From: Acridotheres tristis
Lineage: Eukaryota; Chordata; Aves; Passeriformes; Sturnidae
NCBI GenBank assembly: GCA_037013685.1
Contig: CM072897.1
Coordinates: 19,356,143-19,420,142 of the forward strand
Length of the DNA: 64,000 nucleotides
Direction of reading: 5' to 3'
Shown here: positions 50,963 to 64,000 of the stretch, piece after piece
Numbering within the stretch: position 1 is the first letter of the stretch
Layout of the letters: each line of letters begins with the position of its first letter
Translations under genes and position numbers: made by a program
The notes under the pieces: model-generated
The model's database searches: none
Told to the model about the DNA's origin: nothing
What the model saw: the letters and a program-made list of their open reading frames with translations, nothing else

Positions 50963-53900
50963 AAATTCAAAACCCGTTAGGTTGGTGTAAAACATTGCTT
51001 TTCTTGGATTTTCTGGCTTTGACTCAATACCAGGCACTACTGAGGTCCTCCTTGCCTTGCTGCACTATTACCTTGCTTGCACATCAGAGAGAATATAAAT
51101 CACAGAATATTAAGCAAAGCAAGATGCTTTGCCTTTATTTGATTAGGGTTTCTCTGCAGCACGGATTTCTCACAGCCAATATTAAAGTGTAATTACTTTG
51201 TCTCCCAAAGTTTTCAAATACATGACTTGCATATATAGAAGTTGTTTTTATCTCTGTAAACACAAAGTAAGAGAGGGAGGGTAAAATTACTCCACTTTTC
51301 TGCTTAGCAGTTTCAGTTCTAGCTGCACCTCCTCCCCAGCCACAGCAATGCGTGCAGGGCTTTGTCCCTGCTTCGGCTGAGGACAAGGAGACTGTTAAAT
51401 ATTTGTCACAGGAGCCTGTGCCAATAACAAAAAAGAAGGAACCACAACCAGGGCAGGCAGATGGGCCAGAGCTCAGCAAGGCATGGGCTGAAGTGTGTCA
51501 GGAATCTTATGAAATGAGACATTATACAACAGTATCAAATCTGGGTACCCAGAGCTGGGTCACCTGCATGTCCCCAGCTGCACACGATGCAGACAGCCAA
51601 ACCCCAGCATTTAAACATCTTACACGGAGTTACAGACTGACTTATTTTATATACTTACATATAAAAGCATGCAGTCAGCACAGCTGTGCAAATGGATGTA
51701 CCTACTGAGCTCTAAATCAAAAATTAAAGTAGACCTATCAACAGGGCAGATAAACCCCTGGGCTTTGATACAGCATAGACAAGATCATTTGAGCCTCAAC
51801 CACTAATGGCACCAGATCCACCTCGGCATCCAAATGAACTTTGCTGCTCCTGCAGCCCGAGTGCTCCCCTGGAGCCTGAGGGAGGTGGGACTGAGCTGGC
51901 CCAAGGCTTCTCAGCACAAAGCCCCACTTCTGGCATGGCTGCAGTCCCTGGGGGTCACCTCTCCACTTAGCTCTTAACAATACAAAGCTAACTCTGGATA
52001 CCAGTGCCCCCTCTTCAAACTGGGCATCTAGGTGAGCTATTTTTACCAGAGGATATTTAATTAGAGATCTGAGAACAAAAATTATCTAGATACTGAAAAT
52101 CTGGGGCTACACTGCAGGACCACACAACAAAAAGAACACAGAATAAGGACACTGTAATGAGGGCTCAGCCTGGAACACATGAGAAAAGCAAGACCCCACA
52201 ATCACAAGGCACAATGAGCTGTCCCAAGGGCTTCCTGCACCAAACCCAATTGTCTGAAGGGCTGGTGACTGCAAACCACCCCACCAAACCAAAGCCCAGC
52301 AGATGCTACACTCACATCCAAGCAGGAAGTTGAGAACATTGCAAGAGCAGCTCATTAAGTTTGCTTTTAGCTCACAGGGGAAAAAATCATGGTCAAAACT
52401 TACTATTAGACTAAGGTGTCTTTGATATCTCATCGATTAAATTAAATGTCATTAATTTTGCATGCAACTCATAGATCATTCTCTAAATGCTATGCCAAAA
52501 ATCTAATTGAGTCTTCATTAAGTGATCAGATGGGAAATGGGAGCTCTTCCCCCACTACAGAATTCAAGGTTAAAACTTCAGCTCACCAAGGACTGTTAAG
52601 AACTGCCTCAGAACGTCACTTTCAGTCACCACACAAAAACCCCTCTATTTCATTCACTCCAAATTTCCCCTATTAGCCAGCTCCTCCCCCCAGCTTACAC
52701 CAGTAACCTTGAAAAGAGGACAGGTGGAGCTACTAAAGAAAGACAAAGGGGCTTAAAAAAGGAGATTATTTCAAGCTACAATTAAGAGTATCCTACTACA
52801 CTACACTATTTTGAAGCTTAAATTTAAATTAAATTCAAGCTGCATTTTTAGCCACATGCTTGTCATTACCTTTTTGTGATCCCAGCGTCAGGAGAGAATA
52901 ATTCCTAGGCTTACCTCCACCACTGAGTGCCACGGCTGGATTTGGCCACCCTTGTGGGTGGTGGTGGGACAATCTACTCTCTGTCATTTTACAGTTAACA
53001 ATGGGACTATAAAAAGTGGTAATTTAATAGTCGAAGACACTTCTGGAATAAAACAGCAATGCAGAAGAGGCCATAGGGGTTATCTCTGTGAGGAAGGCAT
53101 GATGCTACTGCTCCCCAAGGCGGGAAGACAGTGTTAGGTCATGACTGCACCCTCCAGGACAGGAAAAGCCCTTGGCTAATGCCAGGCAGCCCAAGCCTGG
53201 GGATGTGAGAGGCCAGGCAGGAATCCAAGCAGGCAGCAGGTTGTGGCCACTGCCTCCTGAGAGACCCACACAGAAAGGACTGGGGCCAGTGAACAAGAGC
53301 AACAGGGAACAGCACTCCAGGTTTGGGAAAGGCTTTGGAAAACTCCTCTGGTGCCTCAGTGAACGGGAGCACCACTCTGGGACAGGAATGGCTCCCATGT
53401 GGCCATTCCTGGAGGTTCAGGACAGGCCTTTTGGACTTCATTTCTTCATGTTCAAGAAACGGACACCTGCCCTTTGTCTTCACAGCTACCTTGGTTCAAT
53501 CTTCTGAAGTACAACCTTGGAGTTCTGTGCCCATTCCAAACTCTGCTCTCTTTGGTGTCACACTACAGGAGAAGGAATACTGACACAATCTAAGCAATCA
53601 ATTTCTCCTCTTCACTCCAAAGCTGGACATTTGGATTCTCCATTCTGCATCCTGCCTCAAGCTTCTTATTAGATTGCTTTTTCAGCATAAATGGTACAGC
53701 CATAAATATTCTTTTTCTCCATGAGAAGTATTTTGTACAGGTGGTATTTTGAGTCTCCCCAAATCATTGATCCATTATTGAGCCAAGCTGAAAACACACT
53801 ATCAATTTTCACTGAACTATTGATCACGTGAGGTCAAGCCTAGCAAGATACATGGAGCACCAGGAATCTACAAGCAGGCAGCTGGAATGAGCCATGGTAT

Positions 53901-54429
53901 TTCCGATGCCATACAAGGAAAGGAACTTAGAAAATAATATTTAAACAGCTTGCTGGAGTGCAGGCTACTTGTAGGAGAATGTCAGCAGATTGGGTACTGA
54001 TTACAGTGAACGAATGTGATCCCCACTTGCAGAAACAAAGGTGATTTTTGAAGCCTGCTCCCTGAGCAGCAGGCAGCCCGCCCCAGCTCCCCAGCCTGAA
54101 AATGAAAATAAACTCGGGTTATCTCCGTTAAGGAGAGGTATGGATGGCAGGGAGTCAGGAGAATTCAAACATTAGGGATAAGTGTGAAATGCCCACTTTT
54201 GCTTTGCCAGTAAGGCACTGCCATTTGCTATGGCAAAAGAGGAAAAAAGAACCATTTCACACACACATTCCTTCCCAGGACTGGCACTGCCAGAAGTTAC
54301 AGGGAAGCTTTAACAGAAATCAGTGGGATCACTAAGTGCCCTGGACACAGCACTGGCTCCAAGCTGGGCTGGGCACTATTTCAATAACCCACTCGCTCCC
54401 TTAAAAAGCTGTTTTTTCACTTGAATTCC

Positions 54430-54860
54430 TCATTCCCTGCAGCCTCGTTTCCGAACTGAAAACAAAACCGAGAGTAACTTCCACTTGTAAAAATCTCGCA
54501 AGAGATAACTCGGGCTGTTAGCTCCCTTTGAGCTGCCGGGATCTGCCTGGTTTTCTGCCGCACTCCTTTACAAGAGCCCATGATGAGATTTGTATAGGAA
54601 ATCAATGGCGAGCAGCCGCAGGTAGCCCCGGCCTCCTTTTGTGCTGCCAGCACACAGGCCCAGCTGCAGCAAAGCGGTCCCGGCCACCGTGCCCCAGCAA
54701 TCCCGGCCCGAACAATGACATCGCTCGGTTCCACACGGCATTGGGGCAAGGTAAAAGCCTCGCTGCTCCTTTTAACCATTATTGCAGAAACTACAGCGAA
54801 AATGTGAGCCTTGTCCTGCCGCCAATGGGGAAATGAAAAGCAAGACGGGCAGAAGAATGG
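54430..54860. promoter_or_regulatory. CpG-rich non-coding block, possible promoter or enhancer
   Basis: About 430 bp with on the order of twenty CpG dinucleotides, in a flank that is strongly CpG-poor. Dense parts include GGCGAGCAGCCGCAG, AGCGGTCCCGGCCACCG and TCCCGGCCCGAACAATGAC. A 151-residue open frame crosses it on the minus strand but has no recognisable domain or signal peptide, so I do not call a gene. It could be an alternative or internal promoter, or a conserved enhancer, upstream of NEO1 exon 2. It is not the canonical NEO1 first exon as far as I can tell. Confidence 0.45.
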
Positions 54861-56519
54861 TCTCTCAGTCATGCCACTCCAGCAATAATGTTTTTTCCAA
54901 CGAAGCTTTCAGCAGTCAGAAATGGGAAAGATTATAGACACAGAGCCTGCAGTTCCATTCAAAAAGATCTTTGTTAGCAGCAGCAATGAAAAGAGGGGGA
55001 AAAGGCCCACAAAATTCCTCCACTTAAAGCACAATCTCAAAACATATGCTTACAATCCTGGAAATCTTTGGGAGATTCAGGGTGTTCAACAGCTGCAGCT
55101 GAGCTTACAATGAACATTGCAAATAAATGCTAATGAGATGCTTATAGATCCTGAACAAATTGATTTACTGAGATCTTGTCGAGTGTCTCCTATCAAGGGT
55201 TTGTCAGAGTAAACAACCAAATCCTTATAAACAGAAGTGACTCATTCATTACAACTGGAAGAAGAAAGGCATAATAACTGAAGCTATAGTCCAGGAGGAT
55301 GATAAAACAAACCACACACATACACGTGCTATTTACCAAAAAAATAATAAAAATTAAGTTTTTGAAAACACTATTAGAAAACCTGTACAGTTTAGCTCAC
55401 CACACAGCTATAGATCAGCCTGCAATGCTGTGAGTACATAAAAAACCACAACAGTTATCAGCACAAGAAGTAACCATAATAAAACACACTTGAATAAAGC
55501 TTTAGGATAAACCCACATAAAGCAGATGCATAATGAGTTCATGCTCATGCTGAATTGTTTTATTGAGCATTGTTATAGTACAACCTATGTGTGTAAGCAG
55601 CTCCTTGGAAATCAAATGGGAACAAATCCATTCTCTTACAAAAAAACCCTACTGTTCATAAGGTATGAACAATAAATTATGCAGAAGTCAAGTAAAGCTT
55701 CAGAAGCTCTATATCAGAATAAGAAAAAATATTTCTAGTTCAATTACTCTGAGATGATTCCATACTATTACAACTGTCTAGCACAGAGAATTCTAAGATT
55801 CCTTTTTGTCCAGTCGCCTATAAAATATGAACATTTAATGATTTCATAATGGCAGGCAGGGAAGGTGGTAACATGTATCCTCTGACTGAGCACAGACAGA
55901 GAGTTTCTCTTACAGAACATTAAGAGCAAAAAAGTGAAATTCTCCTAACTGGGATAAAAAGCAAGGGCCACTTTATTAACACTAACGGCCTTTGGGAAGG
56001 TTGCCCAAAAAAACTCTTTAGTAGGAAAAGCAACAAAATGCAAGAAAAATGAATCCCTTCATCTTTTCAGTCTCCACAACTCCACTTAGTGAAATCCTGG
56101 CAGCTTTTAAGGGAAATCCAATCTCTCGGTCTCCACCTCCTGCTCAAGCTGGAGCAGCCCCAGCCTCCCATCCGTGGCTGAGCCTGAAGGTGATTTCCAG
56201 AAGATCCTTGTGAAAGGCTGATGTGCTCTCCTGTCACTACACACTGCCCTGCCTGCAGCTCCTCCCAGCATCCCTTTCCCACAGGAAGCACAGGGCTGGG
56301 GGGAGTTTCTCCCCGCAGTTGTAACACAGATCACCACCACCTCCCTTTGTATCTGCGCAAAGCAGAACAGCAGCACTAGACATTCCGAGAGCAAATTCCC
56401 TTAGAAATAAACAAATCCAACTCCTCTGAGGTTTGGGATCCTCCACTGGGATAAGGAAAGCACATCCAAAATAAAGCACAAGTCTGCAGACTTCCTATGC
56501 TCCACATTTTAAGCACTGT

Positions 56520-57070
56520 AAAGCAATTTCAACGTGTCTCGCAGCAACATTAGGAGAGAATCTCTGGGTTTTCCCCAAAGAGGCCCAAAGCTCTCAAGTG
56601 AGTGACAAATGCAGCTCTAGCGACCGCAAGGAGGAAAAGGAAATCTACACTAGGAATTCTCTTGTGGGGAAAAATCCCAAGTTCCCACTGTGGTGTCTGC
56701 AGCAGGATCCTGGTCAGGGAAGGTCCTGCTCCATGACATTCCTGCAGAGATGCACCACCGGCCCTGGCTGCTGTGGGACACAGCCTGGCCTCCTACAGAC
56801 ACCAAACCACGGCAAACACGGAACGCTTTCAGACCTGAGCCATTCAGGGGCTCCATGCCGCGATCATCAGGAAACTCCAGCTCCTCTCTCTTCCTCGGAG
56901 CACTTTGCAAGCCACAAGTACAAAACAACAACGCAACACAACGGGCTGTGCCCTCTGTGAGGAATGCTCAATGCTCCGCGTTCTGCAAAACGGCTCTTCT
57001 GGGGGAAAAGGGCTCTGGAAACCGCCTCCCCCACCCCAGCTGCAGGGCTTAAAAACACAGCAACTCCCTG
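56520..57070. promoter_or_regulatory. Second, weaker CpG-enriched block
   Basis: About 550 bp with roughly fifteen to twenty CpGs, including CTCCGCGTTCTGCAAAACGG and CATGCCGCGATCATC. Open frames of 90-120 codons overlap on both strands, which is typical of GC-rich non-coding DNA. No coding family is recognisable. Confidence 0.3.
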
Positions 57071-60063
57071 TTACCGACACAAGGCCACCTGCAATTTCTG
57101 TACATTGAGCCTTCACTAGATTGATGGTGTTTTATTATTTTTGGGAGGCTTGTAAGCTGAAAAACATATAGGAATGGGGGTTATAGATAGGTATTTCCCA
57201 AGACATTCCAGCTGACAAACCCAACTATCTTCAGGCTCTCATCATCTTTTGCCAGGCAGGTCTCCCAGAAGTGATCCCACTTTTGAGAAAGGCAAGACTG
57301 AAAGAACAAGGAGAGACATGACAGTCTCAAAACAGGACAAAGTAATTAAATACTTGACCGAACTCCTGTCTCTCTCAACCTGAAGGCAGCAGTCAAAATT
57401 AAAACCAGACTTACTGAGAATTTTGAAACATTTCGAAGGAAGCCCCAGACCACATATCCTAACAAGCTTAGAGTGCTCCAGATGAAAACTGACACAGTCA
57501 AGAGCAGTACTGCAGCTCCACAAAGGAAACAAAATCAGGTCTACAACATGAAAGAGAATGGGCTTGAACTGCACAGGTGCTGAGGGCAAAATCTAGTGTA
57601 TGAAATCAAGGTAAGCACAAAACCAGCTCAGCTTAGAGAATTTTCCCCCTCCTCTACTCTTCTTGGCTGAGTCGCTCAGGATGTTCCAGGGCCAGTAAGA
57701 CTGGATGGAAACTCAGATAAATCCCAATTACTGCTACGAAAGGCCACTGCTTTAAGCACTTTAAAATAATCAATCTTCCCTTTCCAGTGCTGGACAGCAA
57801 TCTCCTTTCCCCAAGGTGTGAGCAGAAAGAGAAGATGCTGCAAAGAGGCAGCACTTGCACTCCTTGTTGACAGTCACTTTCCTGCAGATACCAACCTAAA
57901 ATGCTCATGTTTGCTTTATCAGACTTTCCCCTTCACCTGCTTTATGTGGTGGATTTATCTGTCCCTCTTTCATCAGGTTCATTCCAAACCAAACAATTTG
58001 GTTTGTTGCGTTTTTTATTTAAAAAAAAATAAAAAGAGGGAGAGAATAGAACAGTTATTAATGAAAATAAGAAGACACTCTTGAAAAAAAGATAAAGCTT
58101 AGAGCATTTTCCATTTGAAATTACATTTATAATGATATCTAGCAAGTTTAACAGGTTTATATAATTCAAATAGTATTTTAAAAAATGGGGTTAAGCTGTG
58201 CAATTTCAAAAAATGAAAGAACATAACAGATCAGGAGATAGCAGCAGCAAGCTTTCCATGGCAGGAGTTTCAATAATGGTGTTTTGGATACTTTGCTTCC
58301 ATCCTCCACAGAACAGTGATGAGATTTTAACTGTACACAGAAGGGAACTGCCAGATGTGGATTAACAACACCACAACACACTCAAAGGAAAATAATTTCT
58401 CAACTCCTGGGTGCAAACTGAAGACTACTGAGAGCTGCTCATTTTCCCAGGATGTCAGTTTGCCTTTAAAAGAATCTCACTGAAAAAGCTGAAGCTATTA
58501 TTTAACCAATTTAAACAAAAATTAAAATCAACCCAACAAGTGCTCTTAAACAAGCCATCTGCAAAGATGGGCATCACCAATACAACAGCAATAATCCTCC
58601 ACATCCAGGAAATAGATATTCTTGAAGCTTGAGAATTTTGTAAAATAAAGTGGCTTTGCAATGCTCCTGTTGACAGGTTAATCTGGTGTCAGCTAGAAAG
58701 ACATTGCTGCAGGTCACATCTCCAGCTCTTTCCAAGGCCAGGCTTGCCTTTCCCAGGAGCAAATTTCCTCTCTAAACTCAGCTACAGGACCCTCCAAGAT
58801 GAGCTTGCATTAGGGTCCCCCAAACTCACCCCAAACTCTCCTTTGAGTCACCCCAGTTGGTCCCCCAGGTGGAGTTCATGCCTCCCAGCCCACTGTGGAA
58901 GTGTTGGCTATGGAACACTCTCAGTCCCACAGGTCTGCTCCTGCAGTCACTCCAGCTACTTCTCCTGCATTTCTGACTTTCGTGTTCTTTTGTCCCCGCA
59001 GGAAAAGAATCCACCAAAGCCTCAGAGCAAGCTTTTCAAGAGCAGAATTCCACAGCACCGTGCAGCAGGAGCGGTTGGAAGCCTGTGGGGTTTTCATTTT
59101 AATTTGCGTCTTCAGGGGAAATTTAAATAAAAGCAGCAGACGCCGCATCTATGAGGCTGCACCAGCCAACACAAAACAGCCAGATGTTTATACAAAAACA
59201 ACAGCATTTTTCTAAACATAAAAAGGGAAGATTTGGGAACTTAGTCTCTGCTAAACTCTCCTGTACAACTTCAGTGCCATTCCCAAGGCCTGTTCTTTCC
59301 TTACTGAACTCTTTGGCAGGGATGTGATGTGCTCATGCCACGAAATTGTACCACGTCTAACACAGCCCAGGCCTCAGCTGCAAATCTATCCTGTACTTCA
59401 GAATAACAACATTGGTTTTCCTGACAAAGACACTGCTCCACTATGGAAGCGGTGGTCCTTCAGTGAGGTCACACAGTGGGTAATTCTGCCAGAAAACCAA
59501 TTCAGAATTGACTTTTCTCCCCTGTAGGAGGGCACACACTGAGCTCCCCTGATTTACAGCTGGGTGTTCACAAGTGCTTCTGCATCTCCCATCACTCTGA
59601 GCTCTGTAAAGTGTTTGTGCACAGAGAAAAAAATAAAACTAGTTTCTTTTCATCCTGCTCTAGATGTAGAGGCTCCATTTCAAATCCACCCTATTATCAG
59701 TACCAATCACTGGAAATGTATCTCCTGCTCTCAAAGGCACTGTGCCCTAAGCCTGGACAGCTCCATTCAGCCCTCACTAAGGCCCATCTCCGTGTCACAC
59801 ACTGCACCTGCCCCCTCCCAGGAAATCCTCCCAGGTATTTCAGCCAAAGGCCATGTGGGATCTGCTGGAGTCACAGATGACCCCTGGCTGATGCCAGCCC
59901 TCCCACCAGCTTCAGCTGTGACCTTAGAGCCCTTGGATACCAACTTCTCATTCCTCAGACATGGGAAATCTCTGGTGCACTTGGCAGTGAGAGACTCAAC
60001 ACCTTGCAAAGGGCACGAAATAACAGCTTTGTGATTAAGACAAACACAGGTTTCAAAATCTTT

Positions 60064-60085
60064 AATGAAAGCCATGGCTTTCATT
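60064..60085. repeat. 22-bp perfect palindrome
   Basis: The left arm AATGAAAGCCA is followed directly by its exact reverse complement TGGCTTTCATT, with no spacer and CCATGG at the centre. Both strands therefore read the same start, MKAMAFI. It could bind a dimeric protein or form a cruciform, or be chance. Confidence 0.9.
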
Positions 60086-60171
60086 ACCTTTCACTACCTC
60101 TCCTCTCACATTTACTTGGAGAATAGAGGCATCAATCTGCTACTGCTCAGAAAACCTCAAATCCTGAGCAA

Positions 60172-60275
60172 CCATAAAATAATAGAATCATTTAGACTGT
60201 ACAAGACAGTTAAGACTGAGCCTAACCCAGCACTAAAGCATGTCCCCAAGTGACACATAGTCCAGTGGTGCCAGT
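60172..60275 (-). mobile_element. Degenerate CR1 3' fragment
   Basis: CR1 3' end in minus orientation: TAATAGAATCATTTAGACTG, then CCTAACCCAGCACTAAAGCA and TGTCCCCAAGTGACACATAG. Diverged and short. Confidence 0.75.
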
Positions 60276-63200
60276 TCAAATGGAAATGTGTGTGCCATAA
60301 CCCCCTCTACAGTCACACCACCCCAAAAATTTAGCATTATATATGAATTCTGCCCCGATATAGGTAAAAAATTATTACAAATCTATATTCAGATTCAACT
60401 CCTTCAACACAGGCCAAACTTACTAACTGAGAAGTCAATAAATGCCTACAAAAGTCAGTGTTGCAGAAAGCCCCTCCAGCAAACCTAATTTTTAGGCTGA
60501 GGAATTTGAATGCAACTCAAGAGCAGTAGCTATTTGCACAGAATAATGCCATAAAATATTAGAATGTATTTCACTTTTTTCCCCCATAAATCTTAATTAG
60601 GGAAGTCCTGGTTTTAACACACATAATTGACCACTTGACTGGATGACCAACAAGTGTGGAAAGCTCCCCATCACTGAGACTGGAAAGATTCTCAGGGATG
60701 TATTTGCCATTACAGAACATCCTGCATTCTAAAAAGGCACACTGGTTTGAAGTTCTTTGGAAGCAACCATACATAAATCCTGTAACTGCTGGTTAACAGG
60801 TACTGAATGCAAACAGACTCCAAAGCTGGGAGCTAGAACTAAGTTCCTAGTTCTAGTCAGGAAGAAGAGGGAGTGCCACTCCTATTTTCTGAGTGATCCA
60901 GCACAGCAGAAAAGAGAAAGCATCAATTGCAGCAGAGAACCTGCACCCAGGGCACAACAGCTCCGAGATTTGTAGAACACGTGACTCCAGAATGGAGAGG
61001 TGCACGAGCAGAATCACAAAAGGATGCAGAGAAATGCATGAGAACCAGCTGGAACCCTAGTTTTTGTTTAAACAGGATGCATTTCTGAGAGTTGTCTCCA
61101 CTTTCATTAAGAAAACACACATAATACCACACCGGGCAAGACCTACAGTTCAGTTCCAGCAAGACAATAGCAGCTTTTTCCTATTATTACTTTGCAAGTG
61201 AAAACACCAGAGCCTGACCATTGTCTGTACCTCATTCCCCCTGCACTCCTCCAGTACGTGCAGCTGACACACAAACTGCTGGGGGCAAATCCCTGCCCAG
61301 ACTTTTGCTGCCATTCCCCACCACTCCCAGTCCCTCTGTCCACCTGCTCTGGGCCTCCCATGGCAGCAAGCACAGAAGCTCCATCCCCACTGTGGGATGT
61401 GGTTCTCTGTAACTGCTCCTTAACAGCGCCATCAGTTTCACCAAGTGACTCATCCCACTCCAGGCCTACCTCAGGCTCTTCTCCAGCCTCAGCCTGACAA
61501 GGGAAGGAAATTGGTTTAAAAGCTACAGTGAATTACATGTTGTGCCCAAGGCAAAGCACCTCCAGACAAAGTAACAGGACAAATGTTGTCAAATCACAGA
61601 AACCCTTTTAAGGGCCATCACAAAAATTAAACATTGACTCTCTCTTTTCTTTTGTATAATTCAGTGCAAACTACAATAACAAGTTGTGCTACCACTGAAA
61701 AATAAAAGTGGTTTTGGAATGACTGAGCTGTTGCAAAGTGCTCCTCTAGTAACCAGGCAGGAAACGCTAATGCTTGTAACTCCTCCTCATAAGCAAGGCC
61801 AATAACACTGCTCATTTGCTGCCCTTGCAAATGGGAAGATGCTTTCAAACATCTTTACATCTTTTGAAATTTGACATAAATTCCCCATCTATCTCCACAG
61901 CGTGTTCTTCCCAGCGTTTCAGTGCCTGAAATAAATTGCCTATGGAAGAAAATTGGACATTTTCACGAACATTTAAATCTGTAGTCTAAAGAAAAGTGAT
62001 TATTTCCCACAAGTACAGAAGCACAATCCAAGACTTAAAAAGAAGCAAAGACAAGTGAAGAGTATTACAGAATTATTATATAGATATACATGTTATATGC
62101 ATATCTATGTCTTTGCCTCTTGGATAACTGCTAAAATGAGATAAAGAACATAATTTCACACTTCCTTCAAATTACAAAGAAAACACGTTCCTGAAAAACA
62201 ACATGACAAATGTGATAGAAGCAATTGACACCACAGGCCTGGGGGATTTGGAGAGGTTCAGGTGTGTGGCATGTGGGTTTTGTTTTGCTCTTTAACAAAA
62301 CCAACATCTTAGGACTTCGGAATGACCTTGTTTGAAGCTACTGCTTCACAAAGTATTAAAATATCACAAATTATCTTAGAAACAGTACACAACTTCACTT
62401 TACATAAGTGACTGTCCAAAAACCAGCCCTCCTTGAAGTAAACCCCATGAATCCTTCTAAATAGGACCTACCAACATTATTTAACATTATGGCTGGAGGT
62501 TTTATGCAACATGGTTTCAAAACCACTGTTCCGAAACGCAAAGAAATTCACCCAAAATGAAAACACAGGAACTCAGCATGCAACAATTTCACTCAACTTC
62601 AGCCATGGAAGGGAATTCTGAAGTGAAGCTGCATTAATTCCTAAACACAGAAAATGAACAGCATATGAATAATTTATTGATGGCTTTTGCTCCATGTCAG
62701 CAGCTTTGCTGAAGGAAGTGATCTTTATGAAGTCCCCCAGGACAGCAGGAAGTTCAAGACAGGCAAAGAGACTCCAGGATACCATTCTGTGAGGCTGCAA
62801 CCCCACCCCAGGGGGCTGGCTGCTGTGGGGGCTTCCAAACACCAGGGGTACACAGTGCCCAAAATCATGGGGCTGGGAGAGGAGTCACCATTCCCACCTC
62901 CAATAAGAAGGAACTGGATGTTTCATGCACATACCAGGGGTTACAAGGGGGAAAAGGTAAGCAGGGATGAAGAGTGAGAATCGGGAGCCCCTGGTGGAGA
63001 AGAGCATCCCAGCTCCTCAGCAGGGCCGTGGAGCAGCACACACCCACAGTGCAATGGGAGGCAGCAGCTCCAACACCCACTCACCTCCTCTTTACACTTC
63101 CTGGCACACATTTACCATTTGGTTCTCCCCATCACCTCTGCAGCCCAGAGCAATTTCTCCCCACAGCTCTCCCTGTCCAGCCAGCAGCATCTCCTCAGCA

Positions 63201-63633
63201 CCACAGCTCACACACCACCTAAGTTATTGGCCCTCTAAGGATCCAAGAACCTACTCAGGCATCTGCAAACAGCTCACTTCCCTCAGGCACCCACCAGTTC
63301 CACATTACAGATCTAATTTTACAAAGAACTTAAATAATGGAAATATCATTAAGACCTAATCAGTTTCCCCTAATTTGCCCAAATCCCTTTGTAAGATCTA
63401 ATAAAGAATATACAATATGCTTTCTTGACAGCCTCTACAAAAAGCCTTTTTTTTCCAGATGTGGATTAGATGTTAAGAAATACTTTACATGAAACAAGAG
63501 AACTCTCTGAAATTCATATATAAACAAATATCCTGCTGTTAATCTAAAACCACAGGTGACAGCTCTGTAGCAGCTCTTACAAAGGTAACTGAAATGACTG
63601 ACCAGTTTATTGCATATCCTGCACTGGGGATGA

Positions 63634-63663
63634 GTGTTTATTCAAAATGTGTTTATTCAAAAT
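63634..63663. repeat. 15-bp tandem duplication
   Basis: Two perfect copies of GTGTTTATTCAAAAT in tandem. It is short and has no evident function. Confidence 0.9.
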
Positions 63664-64000
63664 GAAGGGCAGATTAGCAGCAAATCTACAAGATGGGAGG
63701 AGGAAGCAAATTAAAAAGTCAGTGAGAAGATAACTGATTCAGTGATGCAAATTAAGTGTTTTAAAGCCACTGGGAGTCTGGAACACAGCACAGCTCAACA
63801 GAAAAAAACCCAAGGCAAAGCAACCTTCCAAACATAATTAACCATTTCTCTGGAATGCCAAGACTCAAAACATCATATTACCTTCACTTTGACTGCTGAT
63901 GGCTCAAAGCTTGAGTGCTACTACAATAATTGCCAATAACCAATATTTAACCCCATTTCTGCAGAAGATTCTCTGAACTTCACCACCCCCCAAGCACAGC

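Larger units (their letters stand above)
35818..64000 (-). other. NEO1 intron 1 or upstream region; no exon 1 found
   Basis: More than 28 kb upstream of exon 2 without a recognisable coding exon. The neogenin first exon should encode a start codon and hydrophobic signal peptide in GC-rich sequence and end one base into a codon; I found no such exon here. The region is therefore most likely a long first intron, a common arrangement in this gene, but part could be intergenic. It holds the elements listed separately: the 38.5-kb minisatellite, CR1 copies, a solo LTR and CpG-rich blocks. Confidence 0.7.

Noticed and set aside
54417..54872. 151-codon open frame on the minus strand as a possible NEO1 first exon
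   Set aside because: It has no hydrophobic signal peptide and no neogenin-like sequence before a phase-1 donor. I kept it only as a CpG-rich block.
59564..60034. 156-codon open frame on the plus strand
   Set aside because: Low-complexity Ser/Pro/His-rich text with no domain. Overlapping frames are equally open.

Overview
The window is vertebrate nuclear DNA, almost certainly from a bird and probably a songbird. It has short exons in long AT-rich introns, several CR1 LINE 3' ends of avian type, an avian-style solo LTR, and few simple repeats. The only protein-coding gene I can support is part of neogenin (NEO1), read on the minus strand. NEO1 is a transmembrane receptor of the immunoglobulin superfamily that binds netrins, RGM proteins and BMP-related ligands. 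Four consecutive exons are present, with intact consensus splice sites and matching phases: exon 2 (35500-35817, Ig1), exon 3 (20268-20543, Ig2), exon 4 (16589-16742) and exon 5 (9427-9563), the last two together encoding Ig3. Exon numbers assume the usual NEO1 layout, in which exon 1 carries the signal peptide.

Layout from high to low coordinate, which is the direction of NEO1 transcription. 64000-35818 is intron 1, possibly with upstream sequence; I found no exon 1. It holds CR1 fragments, a nested CR1 pair at 41.9-42.8 kb, a solo LTR at 49.1-49.5 kb, a two-length minisatellite at 38.5-38.9 kb, and a CpG-rich non-coding block at 54.4-54.9 kb. 35499-20544 is intron 2 (about 15 kb), with several CR1 remnants and a T-poor block at 26.9-27.9 kb. 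20267-16743 is intron 3, with an old direct duplication of about 315 bp that reaches almost to exon 3. 16588-9564 is intron 4, whose exon-5 end is a 78-bp minisatellite. 9426-1 is the start of intron 5; the fourth Ig exon lies beyond base 1.

Two observations stand out. First, the 78-bp minisatellite overlaps the exon 5 acceptor, so branch-point-like sequence, pyrimidine tract and CAG occur seven times in tandem, and every repeat carries an in-frame stop if retained. Second, exons 3-5 are 69-75% GC by hand count while exon 2 is 55%, and the GC-rich exons look more diverged from mammalian NEO1. No new gene system, RNA gene or CRISPR array is visible. The remaining open frames look like chance or repeat artefacts.
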